A stretch of 64,000 nt of DNA from Ideonella margarita (GTDB taxonomy: Bacteria; Pseudomonadota; Gammaproteobacteria; Burkholderiales; Burkholderiaceae_C), in contig NZ_JBBUTI010000007.1 of assembly GCF_038066635.1 (NCBI RefSeq), positions 248,001 through 312,000 of the forward strand, written 5' to 3'. Positions 8,268 to 19,657 of this stretch are shown here, piece after piece. Under the pieces are notes generated by a model that saw nothing but the letters and a program-made list of their open reading frames with translations, ran no database searches and was not told the origin of the DNA. Each line of letters starts with the position of its first letter. Positions within the stretch are counted from its first letter, which is position 1. Made by a program: the position numbers and the translations under genes.

Positions 8268-9956
8268 TCAGCTGTTCGAGTTGTCCAGCTTGGCGCGCAG
8301 CAGGGCGCCCAGGCTGGTCGTGCCGGCGTTTTCACGCTCGTTGGTCTGCGACAGACGCTGCATGGCTTCCTGCTGGTCGGCTTGGTCCTTGGCCTTGATC
8401 GACAGCTGGATGTTGCGGGTCTTGCGGTCGACGTTGACGATCATGACCGAGACTTCGTCGCCTTCCTTCAGCACGTTGCGTGCGTCTTCGACGCGGTCAC
8501 GGCTGATTTCGGAAGCGCGCAGGTAGCCCAGGACGTCGTCGGCCAGCTGAACTTCAGCGCCGCGCGGATCCACGGTCTTGACCACGCCGTTCACCAGCAT
8601 GCCACGGTCGTTGACCGAGGTGAAGGTGGCGAAGGGGTCGCCGTCCAGCTGCTTGATGCCCAGCGAGATGCGCTCACGCTCGACGTCGATGCCCAGCACC
8701 AGGGCTTCAACTTCCTGGCCCTTCTTGAAGTTGCGCACGGCAGCTTCGCCGGTTTCGTGCCACGACAGGTCAGACAGGTGCACCAGGCCGTCGATGCCGG
8801 CAGCCAGGCCCACGAACACGCCGAAGTCGGTGATCGACTTGATCGGGCCCTTGACCTTGTCACCGCGCTTGACGGTGGCCGAGAACTCTTCCCACGGGTT
8901 CGCCTTGCACTGCTTCATGCCCAGCGAGATGCGGCGCTTGTCTTCGTCGATCTCGAGGACCATGACTTCGACTTCTTCGCCCAGGGTCACGACCTTGGAA
9001 GGAGCAACGTTCTTGTTGGTCCAGTCCATTTCGGACACGTGCACCAGACCTTCGATGCCCGGCTCGATTTCAACGAATGCACCGTAGTCGGCGATGTTGG
9101 TGATCTTGCCGAACAGGCGGGTGCTGTTCGGGTAGCGGCGGGCCACACCCATCCACGGGTCGTCGCCCAGCTGCTTGATGCCCAGCGAGACGCGGTTCTT
9201 CTCAGCGTCGAACTTCAGGACCTTGGCTTGCAGTTCCTGGCCCACGGTCACCACTTCGCTCGGGTGACGGACACGGCGCCATGCCATGTCGGTGATGTGC
9301 AGCAGGCCGTCGATGCCGCCGAGGTCAACGAACGCACCGTATTCGGTGATGTTCTTGACCACGCCGCTGACGATCGCGCCTTCCGACAGGGTTTCGAGCA
9401 GCTTGGCGCGCTCTTCACCCATCGAGGCTTCCACCACAGCGCGGCGGCTCAGCACCACGTTGTTGCGCTTGCGATCGAGCTTGATGACCTTGAACTCCAT
9501 GGTCTTGCCTTCGTACGGCGACATGTCCTTGACAGGGCGCGTATCGAGCAAAGAACCAGGCAGGAAGGCACGGATGCCGTTGACCAGGACGGTCAGGCCG
9601 CCCTTGACCTTGCCGGACACGGTACCGGTCACGAAGTCACCAGACTCCAGAGCGGTTTCCAGCGACAGCCACGAGGCCAGACGCTTGGCCTTGTCGCGCG
9701 ACAGGATGGTGTCGCCGTAGCCGTTTTCGACAGCGTCGATGGCCACCGACACGAAGTCGCCGACCTGGACTTCAACTTCGCCCTGGTCGTTCTTGAATTC
9801 TTCGATGGGCACGTACGCTTCGGACTTCAGGCCGGCGTTGACCACCACGTGGCTGTGCTCGATGCGAACCACCTCGGCGGAGATGACTTCACCGACGCGC
9901 ATGTCGGCGCTCTTCAGGGATTCCTCGAAAAGCGCTGCAAAGGAGTCTTGGGACAT
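8268..9956 (-). CDS. rpsA: 30S ribosomal protein S1
   Basis: 562 residues; starts at the ATG at 9956 (MSQDSFAALFEESL), the usual S1 N-terminus, not at the in-frame ATG 48 bases upstream. It contains six S1/OB-fold repeats, recognisable by recurring G-x-V-x3-x-YGAFV-D/E-L-x-G-x-x-GL-H blocks (for example ITEYGAFVDLGGIDGLLHITD, ITNIADYGAFVEIEPG). S1 recruits mRNA to the 30S subunit. AGGA at 9964-9967 is a Shine-Dalgarno seven bases from the start. The 5' leader is rich in hairpins (see the separate entry), suggesting autoregulation. Confidence 0.97.
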   Translation of the reverse strand: MSQDSFAALFEESLKSADMRVGEVISAEVVRIEHSHVVVNAGLKSEAYVPIEEFKNDQGEVEVQVGDFVSVAIDAVENGYGDTILSRDKAKRLASWLSLETALESGDFVTGTVSGKVKGGLTVLVNGIRAFLPGSLLDTRPVKDMSPYEGKTMEFKVIKLDRKRNNVVLSRRAVVEASMGEERAKLLETLSEGAIVSGVVKNITEYGAFVDLGGIDGLLHITDMAWRRVRHPSEVVTVGQELQAKVLKFDAEKNRVSLGIKQLGDDPWMGVARRYPNSTRLFGKITNIADYGAFVEIEPGIEGLVHVSEMDWTNKNVAPSKVVTLGEEVEVMVLEIDEDKRRISLGMKQCKANPWEEFSATVKRGDKVKGPIKSITDFGVFVGLAAGIDGLVHLSDLSWHETGEAAVRNFKKGQEVEALVLGIDVERERISLGIKQLDGDPFATFTSVNDRGMLVNGVVKTVDPRGAEVQLADDVLGYLRASEISRDRVEDARNVLKEGDEVSVMIVNVDRKTRNIQLSIKAKDQADQQEAMQRLSQTNERENAGTTSLGALLRAKLDNSNS

Positions 9957-9969
9957 GGAAATTTCCTGT

Positions 9970-10114
9970 GTCGGCTTGAACAGCCGACGTTGGCTGTGAC
10001 ACAAGGCGTGTCACGGGGTTGAGGTTGCGAGATCACCGCCCTGAACGATGCTTTGCGCATCTGGAGGGCAGGGCGGTGGGCCCAGGCTCGTCAGCGTTCG
10101 ATCTGATCGAACGC
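9970..10114 (-). promoter_or_regulatory. Hairpin-rich rpsA leader
   Basis: Between the aroA/cmk stop and rpsA four inverted repeats are seen in a row: 9970-9988 (7 bp, loop 5), 9996-10014 (6 bp, loop 7), 10035-10077 (9-bp outer stem, with an inner 5-bp hairpin 10047-10061) and 10094-10114 (9 bp, loop 3). None is followed by a T run. E. coli rpsA has a translation-control leader of three hairpins bound by S1 itself; a similar role here is inference. Confidence 0.6.
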
Positions 10115-10115
10115 C

Positions 10116-12128
10116 TCAGAACGGTTGGCGTTGCTGCCACCAATTCAGCACCTGCACCACCGAATCCTCGATGGACAGCTGCGAGTTGTCGAGCAGCTCA
10201 GCATCTTCTGCCGGCTTCAAAGGTGCCACAGCGCGGTTTTTGTCGCGTGCGTCACGAGCTTCGAGGTCAATGCGAAGACTGTCGATATTAGCCGAATTTC
10301 CCTTTTCGATCAATTGGCGGTACCGGCGGGCCGCCCGTTGCTCGGCGCTGGCGGTCAGGAAGACCTTCAGCGGTGCGTCGGGGAAAACGACGGTGCCCAT
10401 GTCGCGGCCGTCGGCCACCAGGCCCGGCGCGCGGCGGAAACCGAGTTGCAGCGCGTGCAGCGCCTGGCGCACTTCCGGGTGCACCGACACCTGCGAGGCC
10501 ATGCCGCCGGTCGATTCCAGGCGCAGCGGGTGGGTAATTTCTCGGCCGTTCAGGAACACGTCGTGGCCGGTGAAGCGCAGATCGAGGTTCGCGGCCATGG
10601 CGGCCAGCGCCGGACCGTCATCGAGGGCGATGCCGGCGTCCTTCGCAGCCAGGGCGGTGGCGCGGTAGAGCGCGCCTGAATCAAGCAGGTGGTAGCCCAG
10701 ACGTTCCGCCAATTCCGTGGCCAGCGTGCCCTTGCCGGAAGCGGTCGGGCCGTCGATGGCCAGCACGGGCACGGCACCCGCCACCGGCTCAACCAGGCTG
10801 AACAGCGCGTCGAAGTAGTCCGGGAAGGTCTTGGCGACGCACTTCGGGTCTTCGATGCGCACCGTGCAGGGCGGCTGTGCGCCGGCGAGCACGTTCAGGC
10901 TGGCCAGCGACAGGCACATCGCCATGCGGTGGTCGTCGTAGGTGTGGATGGTGGCGGCCTGCCAATGCTGCAGCGGCTGCACCACGATGTAGTCGGCGCC
11001 TTCTTCGACCGTGGCGCCGAGCTTGCGCAGTTCGGTGGCCATGGCGGCGATGCGGTCGGTTTCCTTCACGCGCCAGCTGGCGATGTTGTTCAGCCGGGTC
11101 GGGCTGTCGGCATACAGCGCCATCACGGCCAGCGTCATCGCGGCGTCGGGGATGTGGTTGCAGTCGAGCGTGATGCCCTTGAGCGGCCAGGCGCCGCGGC
11201 GCACTTCCAGCCAGCCCGGGCCGCCGGTGACGGCCGCGCCCATGGCCTGGGCGGCCTCGACGAAGCGGATGTCACCCTGGATGGCGTCAAAGCCCACGCC
11301 TTCGATGCGCACGGGCTGATCAATGCCGGCCAGAGCACCCAGTGCCACGAAATACGACGCGGACGAGGCGTCACCTTCCACGTGGATGCTGCCGGGCGAC
11401 TTGTATTGCGAGCCCTGGGGCAGCACAAAACGCTGGTAGTCGCTGCGTTGCACTTCGATGCCGAAGCGCGCCAGCAGGCCCAGGGTGATGTCGATGTAGG
11501 GCTTCGAGATGAGCTCGCCGTCGACCTCGATGGTCACCGGGCCTTGCTCGGTGACGAGCGGCAGTGCCAGCAGCAGCGCCGTGAGGAACTGGCTCGACAC
11601 ATCACCGCGCACGCGGATCGTGCGCTCGGTGTGCAGCGCATGCTGGCCACTGTCGCCCACGCGCAGCGGCGGGAAGCCGGGCTGGCCCAGGTCGGTGACG
11701 GGGCAGCCGAGTTGGCGCAGGGCGTCCACCAGGTCGCCGATGGGGCGCTCATGCATGCGGGCCACGCCGGAGAGTTCGAACTGGCCGCCTTGCGTGGCTG
11801 CGAGCACGGCCAAAGCCGCCGTCAGCGGGCGCATGGCGGTGCCGGCATTGCCAAGGAAGAGCTTGGCGTTGCGCTGTTGCAGCTGGCCACCCAGACCGGT
11901 GACGTGCAGGGCGCTGCCGTCACGACGCAGGGTGCAGCCGAGCGTTTCCAGCGCGGTCAGCATCACGCGGGTGTCGTCGGAATCCAGCAGGTCATGGACC
12001 ACCGTGGTGCCGGCGGCCAGGCCAGCCAGCAGCAGCACCCGGTTGGAAATGCTCTTCGAGCCGGGCAGGCGCACGGTGCCGGCGGCCGACTGGAACGGCG
12101 GGAGATCAAGGAAAGCGGTCGAATACAT
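10116..12128 (-). CDS. aroA/cmk: Fused EPSP synthase / cytidylate kinase
   Basis: 670-residue bifunctional protein. Residues about 1-440 are 3-phosphoshikimate 1-carboxyvinyltransferase (shikimate pathway step 6), with LPGSKSISNR at 21-30 and the DDHRMAM motif late in the domain. From about residue 450 begins a (d)CMP kinase with P-loop GPTASGKGT and the RxD-type GRDMGTVVFPDA motif. The ATG at 12128 (MYSTAFLDLPPFQ) is chosen; upstream in-frame residues are Arg-rich non-homologous sequence. The domains are joined in one frame with no stop. The order aroA-cmk-rpsA is common as separate genes; the fusion is known in Burkholderiales. Confidence 0.94.
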   Translation of the reverse strand: MYSTAFLDLPPFQSAAGTVRLPGSKSISNRVLLLAGLAAGTTVVHDLLDSDDTRVMLTALETLGCTLRRDGSALHVTGLGGQLQQRNAKLFLGNAGTAMRPLTAALAVLAATQGGQFELSGVARMHERPIGDLVDALRQLGCPVTDLGQPGFPPLRVGDSGQHALHTERTIRVRGDVSSQFLTALLLALPLVTEQGPVTIEVDGELISKPYIDITLGLLARFGIEVQRSDYQRFVLPQGSQYKSPGSIHVEGDASSASYFVALGALAGIDQPVRIEGVGFDAIQGDIRFVEAAQAMGAAVTGGPGWLEVRRGAWPLKGITLDCNHIPDAAMTLAVMALYADSPTRLNNIASWRVKETDRIAAMATELRKLGATVEEGADYIVVQPLQHWQAATIHTYDDHRMAMCLSLASLNVLAGAQPPCTVRIEDPKCVAKTFPDYFDALFSLVEPVAGAVPVLAIDGPTASGKGTLATELAERLGYHLLDSGALYRATALAAKDAGIALDDGPALAAMAANLDLRFTGHDVFLNGREITHPLRLESTGGMASQVSVHPEVRQALHALQLGFRRAPGLVADGRDMGTVVFPDAPLKVFLTASAEQRAARRYRQLIEKGNSANIDSLRIDLEARDARDKNRAVAPLKPAEDAELLDNSQLSIEDSVVQVLNWWQQRQPF

Positions 12129-12205
12129 GGCGATGGGCCTGTACGGCAATGAAGTCGAAAGCGGAGTCCGGCGCGCTGGAAGGGCGCACCGACTCCTTCG
12201 GGCGA

Positions 12206-13099
12206 TCAGGTGTTGGCGCTGCCGCGGGGCAAGCCCATGCGCCACTGGCTGCGCGCCGTGGAGACACCCTTGACCAAGGCTTCCAGCGATTCCCCCTGGC
12301 AGTCGCGCAGCACCTGTTCGAGGATGCCGAGCGCGCCCCGGAACTGCTCAGACTGCTTGAGCACCTCTTCGCGGTTGGCGATCAGGATGTCGCGCCAGAT
12401 GGCGGGGTCGCTGGCGGCAATGCGCGTGAAATCTCGGAAGCCCGGGCCGGCGAGCGACAGGAACTGTTCGCTGTCAGCCTGCTGAAGAATGCCGGTGAAG
12501 TAGGCAAACGCCAGCAGGTGCGGGAAGTGGCTGACGGCGGCAAAGGCCGCGTCATGCGCTTCGGGCGTCATCACGCGAACGCTGGAGCCCACGGCCGACC
12601 ACACCGCCTTGGCCTTCTCAACCAGTTCGGGCGAGGTTTGCGCGATCGGGGTGAGAATGACCTGGCGATCACGGTAAAGCGCTGCGTCGGCGTATTGCAC
12701 GCCCGAGTGCTCCTTGCCGGCGATCGGGTGCGCGGGCACGAAGGCGATCGAGCGCTCCTTCAGCACGCGGCGGGCAGCGTCCACCACGTCGCGCTTGGTG
12801 CTGCCCACATCCATGAACAGCGTGTTCGGCGTGACGAGGTGCCGGATGGCGCGGAAGGTGGCGTCAGTGGCGGCCACCGGCACGGCGATCAGCACGATGT
12901 CGGAGCCTGACACGGCCAGCAGGGCCGATTCAGCCGTCTGGTCGATCACGCCCATCTGGCGGGCTTTTTCGGTGGTCGACGGCGACTTGCTGTAGCCGAT
13001 GACTCGCTCCACCAGACCAGCCTGCTTCAGTGCGAGTGCAAAGGAGCCGCCCATCAGGCCGCAGCCGATCAGGCCGAGTTGCTTGAACATGGCCGCCAT
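12206..13099 (-). CDS. tyrA: Prephenate dehydrogenase
   Basis: 297 residues; NAD(P)-dependent oxidative decarboxylation of prephenate to 4-hydroxyphenylpyruvate in tyrosine synthesis. The Rossmann motif GLIGCGLMGGSFA is at about residues 9-21, followed by FMDVGSTKRDVV and the active-site PAHPIAGKEHSGV block. Single-domain (no chorismate mutase, no ACT). The start may be Met1 or Met4. It sits between pheA and aroA/cmk in the aromatic amino-acid run. Confidence 0.93.
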   Translation of the reverse strand: MAAMFKQLGLIGCGLMGGSFALALKQAGLVERVIGYSKSPSTTEKARQMGVIDQTAESALLAVSGSDIVLIAVPVAATDATFRAIRHLVTPNTLFMDVGSTKRDVVDAARRVLKERSIAFVPAHPIAGKEHSGVQYADAALYRDRQVILTPIAQTSPELVEKAKAVWSAVGSSVRVMTPEAHDAAFAAVSHFPHLLAFAYFTGILQQADSEQFLSLAGPGFRDFTRIAASDPAIWRDILIANREEVLKQSEQFRGALGILEQVLRDCQGESLEALVKGVSTARSQWRMGLPRGSANT

Positions 13100-13159
13100 C
13101 TCAGCCCTCGGCGCGGCGCGGGCCGGCGTGGCGATGGCACACGGAAATGCGTACTGCGA

Positions 13160-14290
13160 TCATTTGACGTCGATGGGGTAGGTGCCCAGCACCTTGAAGA
13201 AAGCGCACACCTCGCGCAGTTCCATCATGGCGGACTGCACATGCGGCTCGTCAGGGTGGCCCTGCAGGTCGACGTAGAAGTAGTACTCCCACTGGCCCGA
13301 GCGTGCGGGCCGCGACTCGAAGCGGGTCATCGAGACGCCATGGCGCTTCAGCGGCACCAGCATGTCGTGCAGCGCGCCCGGACGGTTGGTGACCGAGACG
13401 ATGAGGCTGGTGCAATCGTGGCCCGACGCCTTGGGTGCCGGGTGCCGGTGCGGGTCGGTGACGATGGCGAAGCGGGTGCGGTTGTGGGTGTCGTCCTGGA
13501 TGGCCGGGGCCACCAGGTGCAGGCCGTATTCGCTGCCGGCGCGGGCGCTGGCAATGCCGGCCAGACGCGGGTCCAGCGCAGCCAGGCGTGCGCCTTCGGC
13601 ATTGCTGGACACCGGACGGCGTTCCACGTTCGGCAGGTGGTGCGACAACCAGCCGTGGCACTGGGCCAGCGCCTGCGGATGCGCGCACACGACTTCGATG
13701 CCTTCGAGCGCATTTTCCTTGCGCAGCAGGTTGTGGCGCACGAACAGGCTGGTCTCGCCGATGATGAACAGCGGCGTCGTCAGGAAGATGTCGAGCGAGC
13801 GGGCCACCACGCCTTCGGTGGAGTTTTCCACCGGCACGACGCCGAAATCGGCCGCGCCCGACGAGGTGGTGTGGAACACCTCGTCGATGCTGGCGCAGGG
13901 CACGCGAACGATGGAGGCGCCGAAGAAGCCAAGCGCGGCTTCTTCACTGAAGGTGCCGGCCGGGCCGAGGTAGGCCACGCGGGTGGGCGTTTCCAGCGCG
14001 CGGCAGGCAGACATGATCTCGCGCCAGATGGGCGCCACACTGTCCTTCTTCAGCGGGCCGGGGTTGACGGCCTTGAGGCCATCAATCACCTGCGCTTCAC
14101 GCTCGGGGCGGAAGACCACCGAGCCTTCCTTCTTCTTCAACTCACCCACCGCCAGCGCCAGGCCGGCGCGGCGGTTCAGCAACTCGAGCAGGTCGCGGTC
14201 CAGGGCGTCGATCTGGTGGCGCAGGGCCAGCAATTCAGGGGGCGTGTCCGCGGCAGCGGACTTCGGGGCATCAGAGGGGGCGTCAGCCAT
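13160..14290 (-). CDS. pheA: Chorismate mutase / prephenate dehydratase (P-protein)
   Basis: 376 residues from the ATG at 14290 (MADAPSDAP); a start 12 bases upstream is also open. The N-terminal AroQ chorismate mutase helix (LRHQIDALDRDLLELLNRRAGL) is followed by the prephenate dehydratase domain (VAYLGPAGTFSEEAAL; GVVPVENSTEG; ending NRTRFAIV) and a C-terminal ACT domain (SLIVSVTNRPGALHDML, then the ESRP motif) that usually gives phenylalanine feedback. It overlaps the serC end by 8 bp, indicating coupling. Confidence 0.95.
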   Translation of the reverse strand: MADAPSDAPKSAAADTPPELLALRHQIDALDRDLLELLNRRAGLALAVGELKKKEGSVVFRPEREAQVIDGLKAVNPGPLKKDSVAPIWREIMSACRALETPTRVAYLGPAGTFSEEAALGFFGASIVRVPCASIDEVFHTTSSGAADFGVVPVENSTEGVVARSLDIFLTTPLFIIGETSLFVRHNLLRKENALEGIEVVCAHPQALAQCHGWLSHHLPNVERRPVSSNAEGARLAALDPRLAGIASARAGSEYGLHLVAPAIQDDTHNRTRFAIVTDPHRHPAPKASGHDCTSLIVSVTNRPGALHDMLVPLKRHGVSMTRFESRPARSGQWEYYFYVDLQGHPDEPHVQSAMMELREVCAFFKVLGTYPIDVK

Positions 14291-15389
14291 GGCGGCGGGC
14301 AAAGTCCTGCATGTAGTTCACGAGCGCCTGCACGCCTTCCAGCGGCATGGCGTTGTAGATCGATGCACGCATGCCGCCCACAGACTTGTGGCCCTTGAGC
14401 TGCAGCAACCCTGCATCCTTGGCGCCCGACAGGAACGCGTCATTCAGCGCATCGTCGGCAAGGAAGAAGGGCACATTCATCCGCGATCTGGCTTGGGTGG
14501 CCACGCGGTTGCGGTAGAAACCGCCGTTGTTGTCGAGGTAGCCGTACAACAGGTCGGCTTTGGCAATGGCACGGCGTTCCATCTCGGCGACGCCGCCTTG
14601 CGATTTGAGCCACTGGAACACCAGGCCGGCGATGTAGATGCCGTAGGTGGGTGGCGTGTTGAACATCGAGCCGTTGTCGGCGACCGTCTTGTAGTCGAAG
14701 GCCGACGGGCAGATGGACAGGGCGTGGCCCAGCAGGTCTTCACGCACGAACACCAGCGTCACACCGGCCGGGCCGATGTTCTTCTGTGCGCCGGCGAAGG
14801 CGAGGCCGACGCGGCTCCAGTCAATCGTGCGCGAGAGGATGTGCGAGGAGCAATCCACCACCAGCGGGGCACGGCTGCCCAGGGCGGCCAAGTCGGGCAG
14901 TTCGCCCATCTCGACGCCATCGATGGTTTCGTTCGAGCACACGTGCACATAGGCCGCGCCGTCACGCAGGGCCCAGGTGGCCGGGGCGGGCAGGCTGGTG
15001 TGGTGGTCGGCTTCGTTGCTGGCCACCGCCAAGGCGTCGGCGTAACGACCGGCTTCCTTGAGCGACTTCTTGCTCCACGAGCCCGTCACCACCACGTCCA
15101 CCATGCCGCCGCGCGACAGGTTCATCGGCACGATGGCGTTTTCGCCCAGGCCGCCACCCTGCATGAACAGGATGCGGAAGTTGGCCGGCACGGCCAGCAG
15201 ATCACGCAGATCCTGTTCGGCAGCCGCGTGGATCGCCGTGAACTCCTTGCCGCGATGGCTCATCTCCATCACGCCCATGCCGCTGCCATGCCAGTCCAGC
15301 ATCTCGGCAGCGGCCGTGCGCAACACGGCTTCAGGCAACACGGCCGGGCCAGCCGAGAAGTTGTAGGGGCGCAGGGGCGTGGTGCTCAC
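14283..15389 (-). CDS. serC: Phosphoserine aminotransferase
   Basis: 368 residues, PLP enzyme of serine (and pyridoxal) biosynthesis. Begins at a GTG (15389) giving MSTTPLRPYNFSAGPAVLP, the family's usual N-terminus; no ATG fits better. The PLP lysine lies in AGAQKNIGPAG. RGGMVDVVVTGSWSKKS and GGMRASIYNAM are typical SerC blocks. It starts 8 bp after the DUF2059 gene stop. Confidence 0.95.
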   Translation of the reverse strand: MSTTPLRPYNFSAGPAVLPEAVLRTAAAEMLDWHGSGMGVMEMSHRGKEFTAIHAAAEQDLRDLLAVPANFRILFMQGGGLGENAIVPMNLSRGGMVDVVVTGSWSKKSLKEAGRYADALAVASNEADHHTSLPAPATWALRDGAAYVHVCSNETIDGVEMGELPDLAALGSRAPLVVDCSSHILSRTIDWSRVGLAFAGAQKNIGPAGVTLVFVREDLLGHALSICPSAFDYKTVADNGSMFNTPPTYGIYIAGLVFQWLKSQGGVAEMERRAIAKADLLYGYLDNNGGFYRNRVATQARSRMNVPFFLADDALNDAFLSGAKDAGLLQLKGHKSVGGMRASIYNAMPLEGVQALVNYMQDFARRHG

Positions 15390-15397
15390 GGATCAGA

Positions 15398-15975
15398 TCA
15401 CTTCTTCACGGGTTTGGCAGCGGCGGGCTTGGCGGCGCCGGCAGCGTCAACGGGCACGCCCAGCTTCTTGCGCAGGTTGTCTTCCAGGGCCTTCAGCTTC
15501 GGCTCCACCGTCGGGCGGGTGTCGGCCACCAGCTTCTGGCTCAGCGCGTTCTGCATGTCGTTGCTGATCTGGCTGAACTTCTTCATCGCCGACGATTCCA
15601 GCCACGTGATGATGGTCTTGAGCTCGTCTTCGGTGAACTTCTCTTCCAGCAGCGGGCCCAGCGTGGGCTGCGACAGCTTCACGGCGCGGTCGCGCAGCAC
15701 CGGCTCGATCTCGTCGTGAAACTTCTTCACGTCGGCCTGGATTTCCTTCGCCACGGCTTCGCGCTTTTCGGGCGCAACGCCACCGATGGCGCCACCTGCG
15801 GCCTGCAGCACCTGCTGCGCCGTCTGGCCTGCCACGGCACGACCGACGTTCTCGGCCGACTGCTGCTGCAGCTGGACCACGCGGGCTGCGAGGTCCTTCT
15901 TGTCATCCGCATGGGCGGTGCCTGCCAGCAGGGCGCTGGCCAGCAGCGTCAGCGGCAAATGCTTGAGGAGGGTGA

Positions 15976-15979
<4 letters not shown>
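15398..15979 (-). CDS. DUF2059 domain-containing exported protein
   Basis: 193 residues; signal peptide at residues 1-24 (LLKHLPLTLLASALLAGTAHA) and a mostly helical mature part. The DUF2059-like core lies in the centre (FTEDELKTIITWLESSAMKKFSQI). Function unknown; probably periplasmic. The C-terminus is Ala/Lys rich. Its ATG overlaps the gyrA stop in an ATGA junction, so translation is coupled to gyrA; this gyrA-DUF2059-serC order is commonly seen in Burkholderiales. Confidence 0.85.
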
Positions 15980-18648
<2,669 letters not shown>

Positions 18649-18742
18649 CGGGTGCGCTGTTCGGGCCGGGTTGCGGCCGGGTGCCTGGAAAGACGGAAGC
18701 GCAGATTCTAAGGGGCGCCGCTTGTAGCTCCCAAGCAACATT

Positions 18743-18760
18743 GCAGGCACTCTTGCCTGC
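18743..18760. promoter_or_regulatory. Inverted repeat between gyrA and ompA
   Basis: A 7-bp perfect inverted repeat (GCAGGCA, CTCT, TGCCTGC) in the 262-bp divergent region. It may be an operator or the start of a structured ompA leader; no T run follows on either strand. I could not assign convincing -35/-10 boxes for either gene. Confidence 0.35.
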
Positions 18761-18910
18761 CCCGGAAGCCAAAACAAAGTCGGACCAAAGCCCTATGGCA
18801 CAATCGGTTGTCGGTGGTGAGCGCTCGACGAAACCGGGTGTTTGCCAGGTTATCTCGCTTCCGATTTGGACGTATCGCAGTGAACTGCGGCTTTCCTTGA
18901 GAGGAGAATC

Positions 18911-19564
18911 ATGAAGAAACTGAACAAGGTGGCGATGCTGTTTGCATCGGCTGCGCTCGCCGCTCCGGCTTTCGCACAATCCGTTGACAACTGGCGCGCC
19001 ACTGATGGCACCGTCTGGAAGAACGGTACCAATGAACTGTGCTGGCGCGACGCCAACTGGACCCCGGCTACGGCTGCCAAGGGCTGCGACGGCGCTATCG
19101 TGCCGCCGGCACCGGCTCCGGCACCTGCCCCGGCTCCTAAGGCTGCCCCGGCTCCGGCCCCGGCACCTGCCCCGGCTCCGGTTCCTGTGCCTGCCGCTCC
19201 TGTGAGCGAAAAGGTCACCTACGCTGCTGACGCTTTCTTCGACGTGGACAAGTCCGTGCTGAAGACCGAAGCCAAGGCCAAGCTGGATGACCTGGTCAGC
19301 AAGACCTCGGGCATGAACCTCGAAGTCATCATCGCCGTCGGCCACACCGACAGCGACGGCTCCGATGCCTACAACCAGAAGCTGTCGGTTCGCCGCGCTG
19401 AATCCGTCAAGGAATATCTGGTCGGCAAGGGCGTGGAAAAGAACCGCGTCTACACCGAAGGCAAGGGCGAGAAGCAGCCTGTGGCCGACAACAAGACCAA
19501 GGAAGGCAAGGCGAAGAATCGCCGCGTCGAAATCGAGGTCGTTGGCACCCGCGCCAAGAAGTAA
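18911..19564 (+). CDS. ompA: OmpA-family outer membrane protein
   Basis: 217 residues. Signal peptide (residues 1-22, cleavage AFA-QSV), a short N-terminal segment with two cysteines (ELCWRDANW, AAKGCDGA), a Pro-Ala-Pro-Ala linker (about residues 60-98) and a C-terminal OmpA/MotB peptidoglycan-binding domain (FFDVDKSVLK; VGHTDSDGSDAYNQKLSVRRAESV; NRRVEIEV). It lacks the eight-stranded barrel of E. coli OmpA, as in other short betaproteobacterial OmpA proteins. Strong Shine-Dalgarno GAGAGGAG before the ATG suggests high expression. Confidence 0.92.
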   Translation: MKKLNKVAMLFASAALAAPAFAQSVDNWRATDGTVWKNGTNELCWRDANWTPATAAKGCDGAIVPPAPAPAPAPAPKAAPAPAPAPAPAPVPVPAAPVSEKVTYAADAFFDVDKSVLKTEAKAKLDDLVSKTSGMNLEVIIAVGHTDSDGSDAYNQKLSVRRAESVKEYLVGKGVEKNRVYTEGKGEKQPVADNKTKEGKAKNRRVEIEVVGTRAKK

Positions 19565-19587
19565 TCAGTTCGCTGATTGCTCACTGA

Positions 19588-19611
19588 AACCCCGCCTCGG
19601 CGGGGTTTTTT
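19588..19611 (+). terminator. Rho-independent terminator of ompA
   Basis: AACCCCGCC / GGCGGGGTT stem closed by a very tight loop and followed by six T (19606-19611), 24 bp after the ompA stop. Confidence 0.88.
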
Positions 19612-19657
19612 CATTGGCGCTCCCATTCTTCAGAATCGCCCCGGATACCATTGCCCC

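Noticed and set aside
7404..10022. An 872-codon open frame on the plus strand opposite lapB, lapA, ihfB and rpsA
   Set aside because: Pure antisense shadow in GC-rich DNA; protein is His/Val/Asp-rich with no domain and rpsA/ihfB are certain on the other strand.
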